Of a DNA stretch of 53,778 bases, positions 25,548-32,536 are shown in pieces (within the stretch, counting starts at the first letter, position 1; each line of letters opens with the position of its first letter). The notes under the pieces were generated by a model. That model was not told the DNA's origin. It worked only from the letters and a program-made list of their open reading frames with translations, and made no database searches. Location: contig JALNZF010000023.1 in NCBI GenBank assembly GCA_023229435.1, forward strand, positions 1-53,778, given 5' to 3'. Made by a program: the position numbers and the translations under genes. Source of the stretch: Nitrospirota bacterium (GTDB taxonomy: Bacteria; Nitrospirota; UBA9217).

Positions 25548-26540
25548 TTACTCCTTTTCTACCGGCAAGCCGGCTTTTTTCATTTTTTCCCTGAAGTCGT
25601 CCTCATACTCCGCATAGGTGTGGACATGGACCGGATAGTTCCAGGGATTGATGTGCCTCTTCGCGCGGTTGTTGTTCGCCAGGTTGCGGGTGGGACTCAT
25701 GAAAACGCCGGCCATGTGTACCAGCTTGCTGAACGGGAAATAGGCGAACAGGACGCAGAGGAGGAACAGATGGATGTAGAACACGGAACCTATGCCGCCG
25801 GGGACCGTTGGACTGAAACTGACCAGACCCATGGTGAGCATCTTCACGCTCACGACATCTGTTTTAATGAAGTACCGCATGAGCACGCCGGATGTGGCAA
25901 TGGCGAGGATCAGAAAGAGCGGGAAGTAGTCTGCGATCAGCGAGATATACCGAACTTGCGGAAGGGCCGCCCTCCTGATGAAAAGATAGGTAGCCGCTGC
26001 CATGAGCACTCCGTCGGTCAGGTACAAAAGCGGTGTCCCTATCTGGAGGAAGCTGTCCAGTGCCGCGATCGTCTGGATCACTTCAGGCACCGGCGTCATA
26101 AAGAACCGCAGATGTCTGATTAGAATGAGGAGGAATGAATAGTGGAACGCCATGCCGGCGAGCCAGAGCCATTTTGCCTCACCGTAGGTGAGCTGTGCGC
26201 CTTCGTTCAACTGTGTTTTCACGTTCCTGAAAAGGGACCGGAAGAAGAACACTTCGAGCGCCATTCTCCCGAGAACGCCCAGCATGCCCGAGGGGTTTTC
26301 AAGTTTGCTCTGCTTGATCCAGGGAAGCGATTTCTGCTGTCCGCAGGTCGTGGGAATGCGGAACGGCACGGGTGAACTTCCCCACTTCAGGATACGGTAG
26401 ATCATGCCGCCGATAAAGAGGAGTACCGCCAGATAGGGGATCACGATCCCGAAGACATACTGCGCGTTCAACACCGTCACTCCCGTGTAGGCAATCAGTA
26501 CAAGGAGCAGTACTGCGATGAAAGAAACTATGACTTTCAT
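25548..26540 (-). CDS. dsrM: DsrM, cytochrome b subunit (NarI-like)
   Basis: 330 residues with six or so membrane helices. It opens with two hydrophobic helices (about 4-45) and then a NarI-like four-helix core with candidate haem-ligand histidines in AFHYSFLLILIRHLRF and FYIHLFLL. A cytoplasmic loop lies between (RIPTTCGQQKSLPWIKQS). It oxidises menaquinol and passes electrons to DsrK. First gene of dsrMKJOP, preceded by a 125-base gap with a foldback repeat (26575-26634). Confidence 0.94.
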   Translation of the reverse strand: MKVIVSFIAVLLLVLIAYTGVTVLNAQYVFGIVIPYLAVLLFIGGMIYRILKWGSSPVPFRIPTTCGQQKSLPWIKQSKLENPSGMLGVLGRMALEVFFFRSLFRNVKTQLNEGAQLTYGEAKWLWLAGMAFHYSFLLILIRHLRFFMTPVPEVIQTIAALDSFLQIGTPLLYLTDGVLMAAATYLFIRRAALPQVRYISLIADYFPLFLILAIATSGVLMRYFIKTDVVSVKMLTMGLVSFSPTVPGGIGSVFYIHLFLLCVLFAYFPFSKLVHMAGVFMSPTRNLANNNRAKRHINPWNYPVHVHTYAEYEDDFREKMKKAGLPVEKE

Positions 26541-26574
26541 GTCGTTACCTCTCTTCGTTTAGTTAAAACTTTTC

Positions 26575-26634
26575 ACCACAGAGAACACCGAGAAAATCCT
26601 GAATTATTTTATATTCCTCTGTGATCTCTGTGGT
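26575..26634. repeat. ACCACAGAGA foldback repeat upstream of dsrM
   Basis: ACCACAGAGAACACCGAGAA at 26575-26594 is answered by GATCTCTGTGGT at 26623-26634. The arms are inverted copies of a CTCTGTG unit. No clear T-run on either strand, so it is probably a dispersed repeat. Confidence 0.6.
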
Positions 26635-26665
26635 AAATATTTTTATTTAGGTTTTCAGAAGTTCG

Positions 26666-27187
26666 TCAATCCTGACCGTCAACGATGATACGCGCCTGCT
26701 GCAAAAGCCTGAAGGTCATGTTGGTAGCTTCCTTCGCCTTCAGCTCGAATATCTTTTCCCGGCACTTCATGTAAATGTCAAAGGCGAAAAGGGCCAGATC
26801 ATCGATGGTGGAATCAAAGGCCGCCAATTGATCGGTCATCCCGGGAAGATGCAGTATCTCGTTGCCGAGCTCCTGTCGCACGATATTCTTGAGCTGGAAG
26901 ATGAACGCAACGGCCTCGGAGGGCGTAAACTCCTGGATCGCCCGGATCCTGACAATTCCGTCAAGAAGGGTCTTAACGGTATCAGGGATCATCCCCTTCA
27001 GCAGCGCATCGAACAGGCCGTCCAATCCCTCCGCGAGCGTGTAGCCGACCGGGTTCGTGAACTGGGCCTTCTGCTTCTTCAAAAAACCTGAGGTATTCTC
27101 CGGATAGGTGTCCGCAACCGCATCGAACCACTTTTTCAGGATCGCGGGCTTCTTTTCCATCAGCTGTTGTTTGAGGTCCATATCCAT
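26666..27187 (-). CDS. RsbRD N-terminal-domain protein (possible sensor)
   Basis: 173 residues, all helical, with no membrane segment. It starts MDMDLKQQLMEKKPAILKKW and runs FTPSEAVAFIFQLKNIVRQEL, the pattern of the globin-like RsbT co-antagonist RsbRD N-terminal domain, here without an STAS domain. Proteins of this kind are often found beside dsrMKJOP. Their ligand is unknown; redox or sulfur sensing is an inference. The start at 27187 is chosen because earlier in-frame codons fall inside the terminator at 27200-27233. There is no strong ribosome site. Confidence 0.75.
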   Translation of the reverse strand: MDMDLKQQLMEKKPAILKKWFDAVADTYPENTSGFLKKQKAQFTNPVGYTLAEGLDGLFDALLKGMIPDTVKTLLDGIVRIRAIQEFTPSEAVAFIFQLKNIVRQELGNEILHLPGMTDQLAAFDSTIDDLALFAFDIYMKCREKIFELKAKEATNMTFRLLQQARIIVDGQD

Positions 27188-27199
27188 AATCAATCCGGC

Positions 27200-27233
27200 A
27201 AAAACAGGACCATGCAGCGATCGCTGCATGGTC
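27200..27233 (-). terminator. Terminator after the DsrE/F/H-like genes
   Basis: GACCATGCAGCGATCGCTGCATGGTC is a perfect palindrome (27208-27233; 13-base arms, only a minimal loop). On the minus strand it is followed by CTGTTTTT. It closes the transcript of the small-protein genes. Confidence 0.75.
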
Positions 27234-27241
27234 TCAAACGT

Positions 27242-27658
27242 TTAGAAGAAGAGCAGGTGCTTCGCCGCTTCCATCTCTTTCTGAATATCCGCGAAAGAAA
27301 CGAACTTGGTTTTGATATCCGCGCCGCCGATATCATCGGCATCGGCGATCATCTGGTCCTCTTTCAGGCCGAGGCGCTCCATGTCCTCCTTGCAGACCCA
27401 GATCGGCACATCTACCTGAAGGGAACTCTTGATGTGGCTTTCGGTGCTGGTCACACCGTAGATCTTCATGGCCGGCTGGTTTTTAACCGCATTCAGCACG
27501 CCATCGCCGACGAAGACAACGGTCGGGACGACTGAATCGCCGTCATCCATGTAGATCTCAGCGGTCTGGCTTGAGATCGCATGGGTGAGCGCCAGGCGGG
27601 GGTTCTCGCTCTTGTAGGGCGGTCTCTGAACAACGAACATTAATTTTACGGCGCCCAT
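27242..27658 (-). CDS. DsrF-like small sulfur-relay protein
   Basis: 138 residues, DsrE/DsrF superfamily (TusC type). It begins KLMFVVQRPPYKSENPRLAL, then AEIYMDDGDSVVPTVVFVGDGV and DVPIWVCKEDMERLGL, matching the strand and loop order of DsrF. The one cysteine lies in the late strand, not at the usual sulfur-carrier site. It starts one base after the stop of the DsrE-like gene, so the two are co-translated. In purple sulfur bacteria DsrEFH hands sulfur to DsrC; here the direction is unknown. Confidence 0.8.
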   Translation of the reverse strand: MGAVKLMFVVQRPPYKSENPRLALTHAISSQTAEIYMDDGDSVVPTVVFVGDGVLNAVKNQPAMKIYGVTSTESHIKSSLQVDVPIWVCKEDMERLGLKEDQMIADADDIGGADIKTKFVSFADIQKEMEAAKHLLFF

Positions 27659-28018
27659 TTACTCACCTCCGATATGAAGCAGCTTGTCGGTCTTGACGGT
27701 CTTTGCCAGGTACCAGTCCATGCTGGCGCGTTTCACGCCCTCCGGGGTGTCTTCCTTGTGGTAGCCCCGGGCCTCGGCACAGGCCTCGCATGCGGTGACT
27801 TCCATGCCTTTGGCGATAAGCTCTTTCATCCGCTTATCATTGTACGAGTAGTCCTTGAATGCTTTTTGCCCCTTCTTAGCCATCATTACCGCGTTGCCGG
27901 ACAGCCACATATTGACCTTGTGGCCCTTTGCGATCGCGGCCTCGGCAAGCTTGAACGAAAAGTCAAGCGACATCGAGCCGACCAGCGAAGGGAACACTCC
28001 CAATGTTAATTCTCCCAT
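27659..28018 (-). CDS. DsrE-like small sulfur-relay protein
   Basis: 119 residues, TusD/DsrE type: ELTLGVFPSLVGSMSLDFSF, then GHKVNMWLSGNAVMMAKKGQ, and the sulfur-carrier-like region EVTACEACAEARGY with two cysteines (about residues 76 and 79). The ATG at 28018 has an AAAGGAGG site. It is followed directly by the DsrF-like gene. It could carry persulfide sulfur to DsrC, as known for DsrE, but the pairing with a DsrD-type locus leaves its role open. Confidence 0.82.
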   Translation of the reverse strand: MGELTLGVFPSLVGSMSLDFSFKLAEAAIAKGHKVNMWLSGNAVMMAKKGQKAFKDYSYNDKRMKELIAKGMEVTACEACAEARGYHKEDTPEGVKRASMDWYLAKTVKTDKLLHIGGE

Positions 28019-28041
28019 TTTATCCTCCTTTTTTCAAATAT

Positions 28042-28140
28042 ACGATGGACGATGGACGACCACTCACTTCGTTCGTTAAGACGACGGACGCATAAGACTT
28101 TACTTACCGCGTCTCTCGTCCCTCGTCCTTCGTCCTTCGG
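28042..28140. repeat. GACGATGGACGATGG / GTCCTTCGTCC repeat between dsrH-like and dsrE-like genes
   Basis: ACGATGGACGATGGACGAC at 28042-28060 faces CTCGTCCCTCGTCCTTCGTC at about 28115-28134. These short tandem units point in opposite directions and can pair imperfectly. Non-coding. Confidence 0.5.
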
Positions 28141-28146
28141 TATTTA

Positions 28147-28446
28147 CTACAGCCAGGCCGTCTTCTCATAGTCGTTCATAATGAGATCGACAATATCACC
28201 GTAGCTGATGACCTTCACCTTGGAGTTTACATTCGCCGCGGTATACCCTCTGATCTCAAGATCATCCGCCAAAACGTAGTAACTTGCTCCTGCCTTGGAA
28301 AGCACGGGCGAATCTTTGCCATTCTCCTTAACAACGGCATGATAAATGCCGTTGCCTACGAGGACCACCCCCATCTTGTCGGCTTGCAAGCGTTCAAAGC
28401 TGTCTTCGGTCCTTCTCCAGTCGCTTAGGAATACTGCTAACTTCAT
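28147..28446 (-). CDS. DsrH/TusB-like small protein
   Basis: 99 residues from the ATG at 28446, which has GGGAGGTG five bases upstream. MKLAVFLSDWRRTEDSFERL, then GVVLVGNGIYHAV, SYYVLADDLEIRGY and a closing DIVDLIMNDYEKTAWL match the DsrH/TusB layout, ending in the conserved hydrophobic-Trp tail. The sulfur-carrier cysteine of DsrH is not present. With the DsrE- and DsrF-like genes downstream it forms a DsrEFH-like trio. The order here is H, E, F rather than the E, F, H order known from sulfur oxidisers. Confidence 0.75.
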   Translation of the reverse strand: MKLAVFLSDWRRTEDSFERLQADKMGVVLVGNGIYHAVVKENGKDSPVLSKAGASYYVLADDLEIRGYTAANVNSKVKVISYGDIVDLIMNDYEKTAWL

Positions 28447-28474
28447 CGTATCACCTCCCTGAGCCATCGTGAAA

Positions 28475-28511
28475 ATAAAAAAACAGGGGATAAGTTGTTC
28501 AATTATCCCCT
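28475..28511 (-). terminator. Terminator after the second ferredoxin gene
   Basis: On the minus strand GGGGATAA (28510-28503) pairs with TTATCCCC (28493-28486) and is followed by TGTTTTTTT. It separates the ferredoxin from the dsrH-like gene. Confidence 0.88.
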
Positions 28512-28536
28512 TCGGTTGACTGTGTCTGTTACCGCA

Positions 28537-28722
28537 TTAGATCTCGGCAACCGTAATTGCCTGCTGCGGGCAGTTCTCCACGCAGGTCAGGCAGTTTATG
28601 CACTCGGACATGTTTGCCGGATCTGCTTTTCCGCTATCAAGCTTGAACACGGATTGCGGACATACATTCACGCAGGTGCCGTCGCCGTCGCACTTGTTAG
28701 TGTCGATTGTTACCATATACAT
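28537..28722 (-). CDS. Two-cluster ferredoxin with Asp in place of one cluster ligand (paralogue)
   Basis: 61 residues, about 80% identical to the product of 21183-21368. C11-DGDGT-C17-VNV-C21-P again lacks the second cysteine of the first cluster and has aspartate 14; CINCLTCVENCP is complete. The ATG follows AGGAGGTACACATAACC. It stands as a single gene between dsrC and the dsrH-like gene, bounded by terminators on both sides. Likely a cytoplasmic electron carrier for sulfite reduction. Confidence 0.9.
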   Translation of the reverse strand: MYMVTIDTNKCDGDGTCVNVCPQSVFKLDSGKADPANMSECINCLTCVENCPQQAITVAEI

Positions 28723-28879
28723 GGTTATGTGTACCTCCTTCTAACTGGTATCATACTGCACTGGTTCGGCATACCATGACCTTCACGCGGTGGAAATACC
28801 CGGTGCGTCATAGATGGTCATGGCCTTTCACTGAGCGAACGAAAGGCAAACGTCATGGGTGCCCACACAGCGCCTGAAA

Positions 28880-28914
28880 CAAAAAACCCCGACAGCCTAC
28901 ACGCAGCCCGTCGG
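28880..28914 (-). terminator. Terminator overlapping the 3' end of dsrC
   Basis: On the minus strand CCGACGGGCT pairs with AGGCTGTCGG (bulged) and runs into GGTTTTTTG (28886-28881). The first arm and loop contain the final codons and stop of dsrC at 28897. Confidence 0.75.
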
Positions 28915-29232
28915 CTTCGGCAGACCGGCGATCTTGCATGCCTGCTTTGCCGGGCCGCCCGGATACAGTTCATAGAGATACTTGGTATTGCCTTTATCGG
29001 CCCCGAGCTTCTTGCCGATCTCCTTGACCAGGATCTTGATCATCGGCGCAATCTGATACTGCTTGTAGTATTCGCGGAGGAAATTCACGACTTCCCAGTG
29101 CTGGTCGCTCATTTCGATGCCCTCGACCTGCGCGAAGTAATTCGCCACATCCATATTCCAGTCATCCAGGTTCGCTAAAAATCCATCTTCATCCACTTCG
29201 ATCGTCTTTCCTTTTACGTCAACTGTTGCCAT
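28897..29232 (-). CDS. dsrC: DsrC, sulfur-carrier substrate protein of sulfite reductase
   Basis: 111 residues, typical DsrC length. The C-terminal swinging arm is complete: C99 in KQACKIAGLPKPTGCV and the penultimate C110. In reduction the two cysteines form a trisulfide with the sulfur made by DsrAB, later released by DsrMKJOP. Family segments EDGFLANLDDWNMDVANYFA and GADKGNTKYLYELYPGGPAKQ are plain. It stands as a single-gene transcript with its own terminator, which fits high expression. Two active cysteines distinguish it from TusE and regulatory homologues. Confidence 0.97.
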   Translation of the reverse strand: MATVDVKGKTIEVDEDGFLANLDDWNMDVANYFAQVEGIEMSDQHWEVVNFLREYYKQYQIAPMIKILVKEIGKKLGADKGNTKYLYELYPGGPAKQACKIAGLPKPTGCV

Positions 29233-29342
29233 TTTTGTATCCCCTTTCGTTCATTAAATTTTTTGGGCGCTGCATCAGCGTCCTTCTCTTTATTATTTGC
29301 TGGCTCGATCACCGGCAGTTGCGCCTCTATCCCAACAAACCG

Positions 29343-29705
29343 TTATTGTTTCTTTTTTACTTTAAGAAAATACAGGCGGCCATGCCGGTCCATGAAGCTC
29401 CTCGGTTCTCCGGATGACCGGTGTGTCCTCCAATCATAACTGAGGATCATGTCATCGTAGTCTTCCCCGGCGATCATATCGGAGACCTCTTTGGAAAGCT
29501 CCTGTGCGGCGAGGCCGAGGGCCTGCAACATCACTTCCCCCACGTTCCTGCTCGTGGGATCAACGAGATACAGAGCGCCGCACAGAGTGCATTTACCGCC
29601 CAGAACCCGCTCCATCGAGTTTATCTTGATATCAGCCGGCCGTGCGATCCTAGTGCGGCAAAACGGACAGACCGGTTCAACACCTTCCCTTGCTTCTGTC
29701 CTCAA
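29343..29705 (-). CDS. Zinc-ribbon protein in the dsr locus, unknown function
   Basis: About 120 residues. CPFC (about 13-16) and CTLC (about 39-42) form a zinc-ribbon pair near the N-terminus. Then comes a helix (VGEVMLQALGLAAQELSKEV) and an acidic/aromatic stretch YDDMILSYDWRTH, ending in a Lys-rich tail. I know no named family. The first in-frame start is a TTG at 29705, with GGAGG about 12 bases upstream that overlaps the dsrN stop region, so it probably belongs to the dsrABDN transcript. It could be a DNA- or protein-binding accessory factor. Confidence 0.65.
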   Translation of the reverse strand: MRTEAREGVEPVCPFCRTRIARPADIKINSMERVLGGKCTLCGALYLVDPTSRNVGEVMLQALGLAAQELSKEVSDMIAGEDYDDMILSYDWRTHRSSGEPRSFMDRHGRLYFLKVKKKQ

Positions 29706-29720
29706 ATGAAAACCCGCCTC

Positions 29721-31118
29721 CTACGCTGCCTGCCTGCTTTTTCGGTATTCGCGGGCCTTCTTGACCAGGGCCGCGGACCACTCCGGCGTACCGAGCGCAT
29801 GGAGATGAGTGTACGCGGCAAGCACATTTTTATATACGATCCCGTCGCCTTTGCCGTCGATCCCGTGACCGCGGCTCATATGATACGCCATCGGTTGCAG
29901 TACTTCACCGGCCTGGGGACGGGAATAGTGAAATTCATGGCCCTTTATTATAACACCGCTGTCAAGGAACGGGCTCTCGGTCCCGGTTTCCATAACAGTA
30001 TATCCATGCGCCTGCGGCCTTTTTTCAAGAATAAAGTCGATCGGCAGGACCGACGTCATGGGATAGCTCTTTTCACCGACCGTCAAACTCCTGCCGAGAT
30101 AAATGAAACCACCGCACTCGGCATAGATGGGAAGCCCGCCTTCTGCCGCGGCCTTGACCGATCTGCAGAAACTTTCATTCGCTGCCAATTCCGCGGCCTG
30201 TGTCTCGGGGAAGCCGCCGCCTATATACAGGGCGTCAATATCAGGAAGTTCCCTATCATGAAGTGCGTTGATCTCCCTGAGGGATGCTCCCTGTTGTTCG
30301 AGCGCCTCTAAATTATCCGGATAGTAGAACTGAAACGCGGTATCTCTGATAACTCCGATCACTGCGTGTTTGTTTTCACCCGAGAACCGGTCCGGAGAAG
30401 CAACGGCTTCCGGGACATCCAGTTCCGGCGCATTACGGCCGATCTCCCATACCATCGAGAGATCAAGATATTTTGTCGCCGCGGTTGCTGATGCGCTGAT
30501 CGCCTGCTCGACTTCAGGATGCTCATGGAACGGGGTAAGCCCCATGTGCCGTTCGGGAAATTCACCGTTCTTCTGCCGGGGCATTGCGCCAACGACCGGA
30601 ATGCCGCTGCTCTGTTCTATGGCTTTCCTGATCACCGTCTCGTGCCTGCCGGGCGATACATTGTTCAGAATGATCCCCCGGATATCCACCCCGGGATCAT
30701 ACGTCCGGCATCCCAGGACAACGGCCCCGATGGTGCTTGAGGCCTTGGTGCAATCCACGATAAGGAGAACAGGCGTGTTGAGCAGTTTTGCCAATCGTGC
30801 CGTGCTGTAGCGCCCGGATTCGTCAATGCCGTCAAAGAGGCCCCGGTTGCCTTCGATCAATGCCGCATCAACGCCGTCGGTATGTTGCTGAAAAGAGCGA
30901 AGGATGCTCTCCCCCTCCATCATGAAGAGGTCGAGGTTATAGCACGGCCTGCCTGCCGCCCTGCCAAGCCATCCCGCGTCAATAAAATCAGGGCCTTTTT
31001 TAAAAACCGCCACCTGCCTGCCCTGCCTGCGCCACGCAGCGGTTATGCCGATCGCGATGGTGGTCTTGCCCAGACCCCCGCGTGTTGCTGAAACGATCAG
31101 CCTCGGGACATTCCACAT
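29721..31118 (-). CDS. dsrN: DsrN, siroheme amidase (CbiA-like cobyrinate a,c-diamide synthase family)
   Basis: 465 residues from the ATG at 31118, seven bases after the dsrD stop. The N-terminal dethiobiotin-synthetase-like ATPase has the P-loop SATRGGLGKTTIA and the KKGPDFIDAGW motif. The C-terminal class I glutamine amidotransferase carries the catalytic cysteine in IYAECGGFIYLG and a histidine in KGHEFHYS. In a dsr locus this family is assigned to glutamine-dependent amidation of siroheme, the cofactor of DsrAB. A role in cobalamin synthesis is the alternative, but no other cobalamin genes are nearby. The longer frame starting at 31274 runs over dsrD and is rejected. Confidence 0.9.
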   Translation of the reverse strand: MWNVPRLIVSATRGGLGKTTIAIGITAAWRRQGRQVAVFKKGPDFIDAGWLGRAAGRPCYNLDLFMMEGESILRSFQQHTDGVDAALIEGNRGLFDGIDESGRYSTARLAKLLNTPVLLIVDCTKASSTIGAVVLGCRTYDPGVDIRGIILNNVSPGRHETVIRKAIEQSSGIPVVGAMPRQKNGEFPERHMGLTPFHEHPEVEQAISASATAATKYLDLSMVWEIGRNAPELDVPEAVASPDRFSGENKHAVIGVIRDTAFQFYYPDNLEALEQQGASLREINALHDRELPDIDALYIGGGFPETQAAELAANESFCRSVKAAAEGGLPIYAECGGFIYLGRSLTVGEKSYPMTSVLPIDFILEKRPQAHGYTVMETGTESPFLDSGVIIKGHEFHYSRPQAGEVLQPMAYHMSRGHGIDGKGDGIVYKNVLAAYTHLHALGTPEWSAALVKKAREYRKSRQAA

Positions 31119-31125
31119 TCGCGCG

Positions 31126-31362
31126 TTACGACTGAGGATTGGCCGAACCTTCCGTGTGCGGGATCTCGACAGCAGTGCCGCCGAAATACGAATACACCAG
31201 CTTGCCGCCGTCAATGAGCACACGAAGCGCGGCCTTTGTCTCGGCCTGGGTCGCGCCTTCAACCTCCATGGCATTGCTGATGTCCTTGGGCTTCAGTTTC
31301 TTTTTTCCCTGGCTCTTCTCCACCAGGGCATATACTTTTTTCTGCAGTTCTTCAGCATCCAT
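31126..31362 (-). CDS. dsrD: DsrD, activator of sulfite reductase
   Basis: 78 residues from ATG 31362, the usual DsrD length, with GGAGGGG seven bases upstream; earlier ATGs at 31377/31368 overlap that site. A winged-helix fold is suggested by KLKPKDISNAMEVEG followed by AALRVLIDGGKLVYSYFGGT. DsrD is known to bind DsrAB and increase its activity, and it is a marker of reductive-type dsr loci. It lies between the dsrB terminator-like hairpin and dsrN. Confidence 0.92.
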   Translation of the reverse strand: MDAEELQKKVYALVEKSQGKKKLKPKDISNAMEVEGATQAETKAALRVLIDGGKLVYSYFGGTAVEIPHTEGSANPQS

Positions 31363-31395
31363 ATTCATCCCCTCCATAGGTTGTTCAGGTCATAG

Positions 31396-31427
31396 AAAAA
31401 CCGGCCCCGGTCTTTCACCGGGGCCGG
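31396..31427 (-). terminator. GC-rich hairpin between dsrB and dsrD
   Basis: On the minus strand CCGGCCCCGGT (31427-31417) pairs perfectly with ACCGGGGCCGG (31411-31401) around a five-base loop and is followed by TTTTT (31400-31396). Strong terminator shape inside what is usually one transcript. Confidence 0.85.
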
Positions 31428-31442
31428 CATGACAGTATACGG

Positions 31443-32516
31443 CTATTCCCACTTGAAGGTCGGGGTCATTCTGAACGTCTCGCGTGCAAAAGTGAAGTCA
31501 TCAATGTGCTGATAGGTGAACGGAATCCCGGTCATCTTGAAGAACCGCTCCCAGCCGATGCGCTCGATCCATTCGCCCACGCGCTCATGCTTGTGCGCGT
31601 CCTTGGCATAGATTTCCACGATGTGCTTTACAGCCTGCACGACCTCGGGCCAGCGTGGCGGATTGTTCGGAAGGAACGGGATGGCCAGCTTGGACATGCG
31701 AGGCACACCGCGTGCGCTCGAGACTTTGCCGCCCACATAGATGGAGATACCGTCGCCTTGTGCATCCGCGAGCGGGAGCGAAGGACACATTGTGTAACAG
31801 TTGCCGCAGTACATGCAGCGCTCTTCCTTGATCTTAACGGACTTCGCGGCCGGGTTCGGGGCGATGGCGCCGGTCGGGCACGAAGCGATGGTTGTGGGGA
31901 TCTCGCACTGGTTCGCGATCGTCTTCTCGTTCACCTTCGGCGGCTTGCGGTGAATACCGAGGATGGCGATGTCGGAGCAGTGCACCGCGCCGCACATATT
32001 GAGGCAGCAGGCGAGCGCAATGCGCACGCGGGCCGGCAGGGTCTTGGTGGTGAAATATTCATGCAGCTCGTCCATGACCGCCTTCACGACGCCGGAAGCG
32101 TCCGTTGCCGGGGTGTGGCAGTGGATCCAGCCCTGGGTATGCACCACGTTGCTGATGCCATAGCCGATGCCGCCGACCAGATGGCCGCGTTTCTTGAGCT
32201 CGGCCTGGAGAGGCTCCAGCTGGGCTTTATCGGGGAAGAACTCGATGTTATTCCGTGTGGTGAAGCGCAGATATCCTCCGCAGAACTTCTCTGCAAGGTC
32301 GCATACTTCGCGAATAAAATCACTGCTCACCAGACGGGGGGATGCCATACGCACGGTATAGAGTTCGTCGCCGGTCTCGGAGACGTGCTTCATCGCACCC
32401 TTATTGATCTGTTCATGGTACTTCCATTTCCCGTAGTTCTTCGTCATCACGGGAGACATAAATTTGCTGTAGTGAGGAGCTCCAATATCGGTTATTCTTT
32501 TCGGTTTGTCAGCCAT
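31443..32516 (-). CDS. dsrB: Dissimilatory sulfite reductase beta subunit
   Basis: 357 residues. The cluster-siroheme motif is seen in ACCLNMCGAVHCSD (C170, C171, C175) with C133 upstream, and the inserted ferredoxin domain in ERCMYCGNCYTMCPSLPLAD (C234, C237, C240, C244). The motif TTIASCPTGAI lies before it. In the A2B2 enzyme DsrB holds the catalytic sirohaem. The ATG at 32516 follows GGAGG, 20 bases downstream of dsrA. A hairpin follows its stop. Confidence 0.98.
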   Translation of the reverse strand: MADKPKRITDIGAPHYSKFMSPVMTKNYGKWKYHEQINKGAMKHVSETGDELYTVRMASPRLVSSDFIREVCDLAEKFCGGYLRFTTRNNIEFFPDKAQLEPLQAELKKRGHLVGGIGYGISNVVHTQGWIHCHTPATDASGVVKAVMDELHEYFTTKTLPARVRIALACCLNMCGAVHCSDIAILGIHRKPPKVNEKTIANQCEIPTTIASCPTGAIAPNPAAKSVKIKEERCMYCGNCYTMCPSLPLADAQGDGISIYVGGKVSSARGVPRMSKLAIPFLPNNPPRWPEVVQAVKHIVEIYAKDAHKHERVGEWIERIGWERFFKMTGIPFTYQHIDDFTFARETFRMTPTFKWE

Positions 32517-32536
32517 TCTAAGTTATCCTCCTTAAG

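Noticed and set aside
29721..31274. Longer DsrN start at 31274
   Set aside because: The first 52 codons run over dsrD and are Arg-rich shadow sequence; the P-loop domain starts at 31118.
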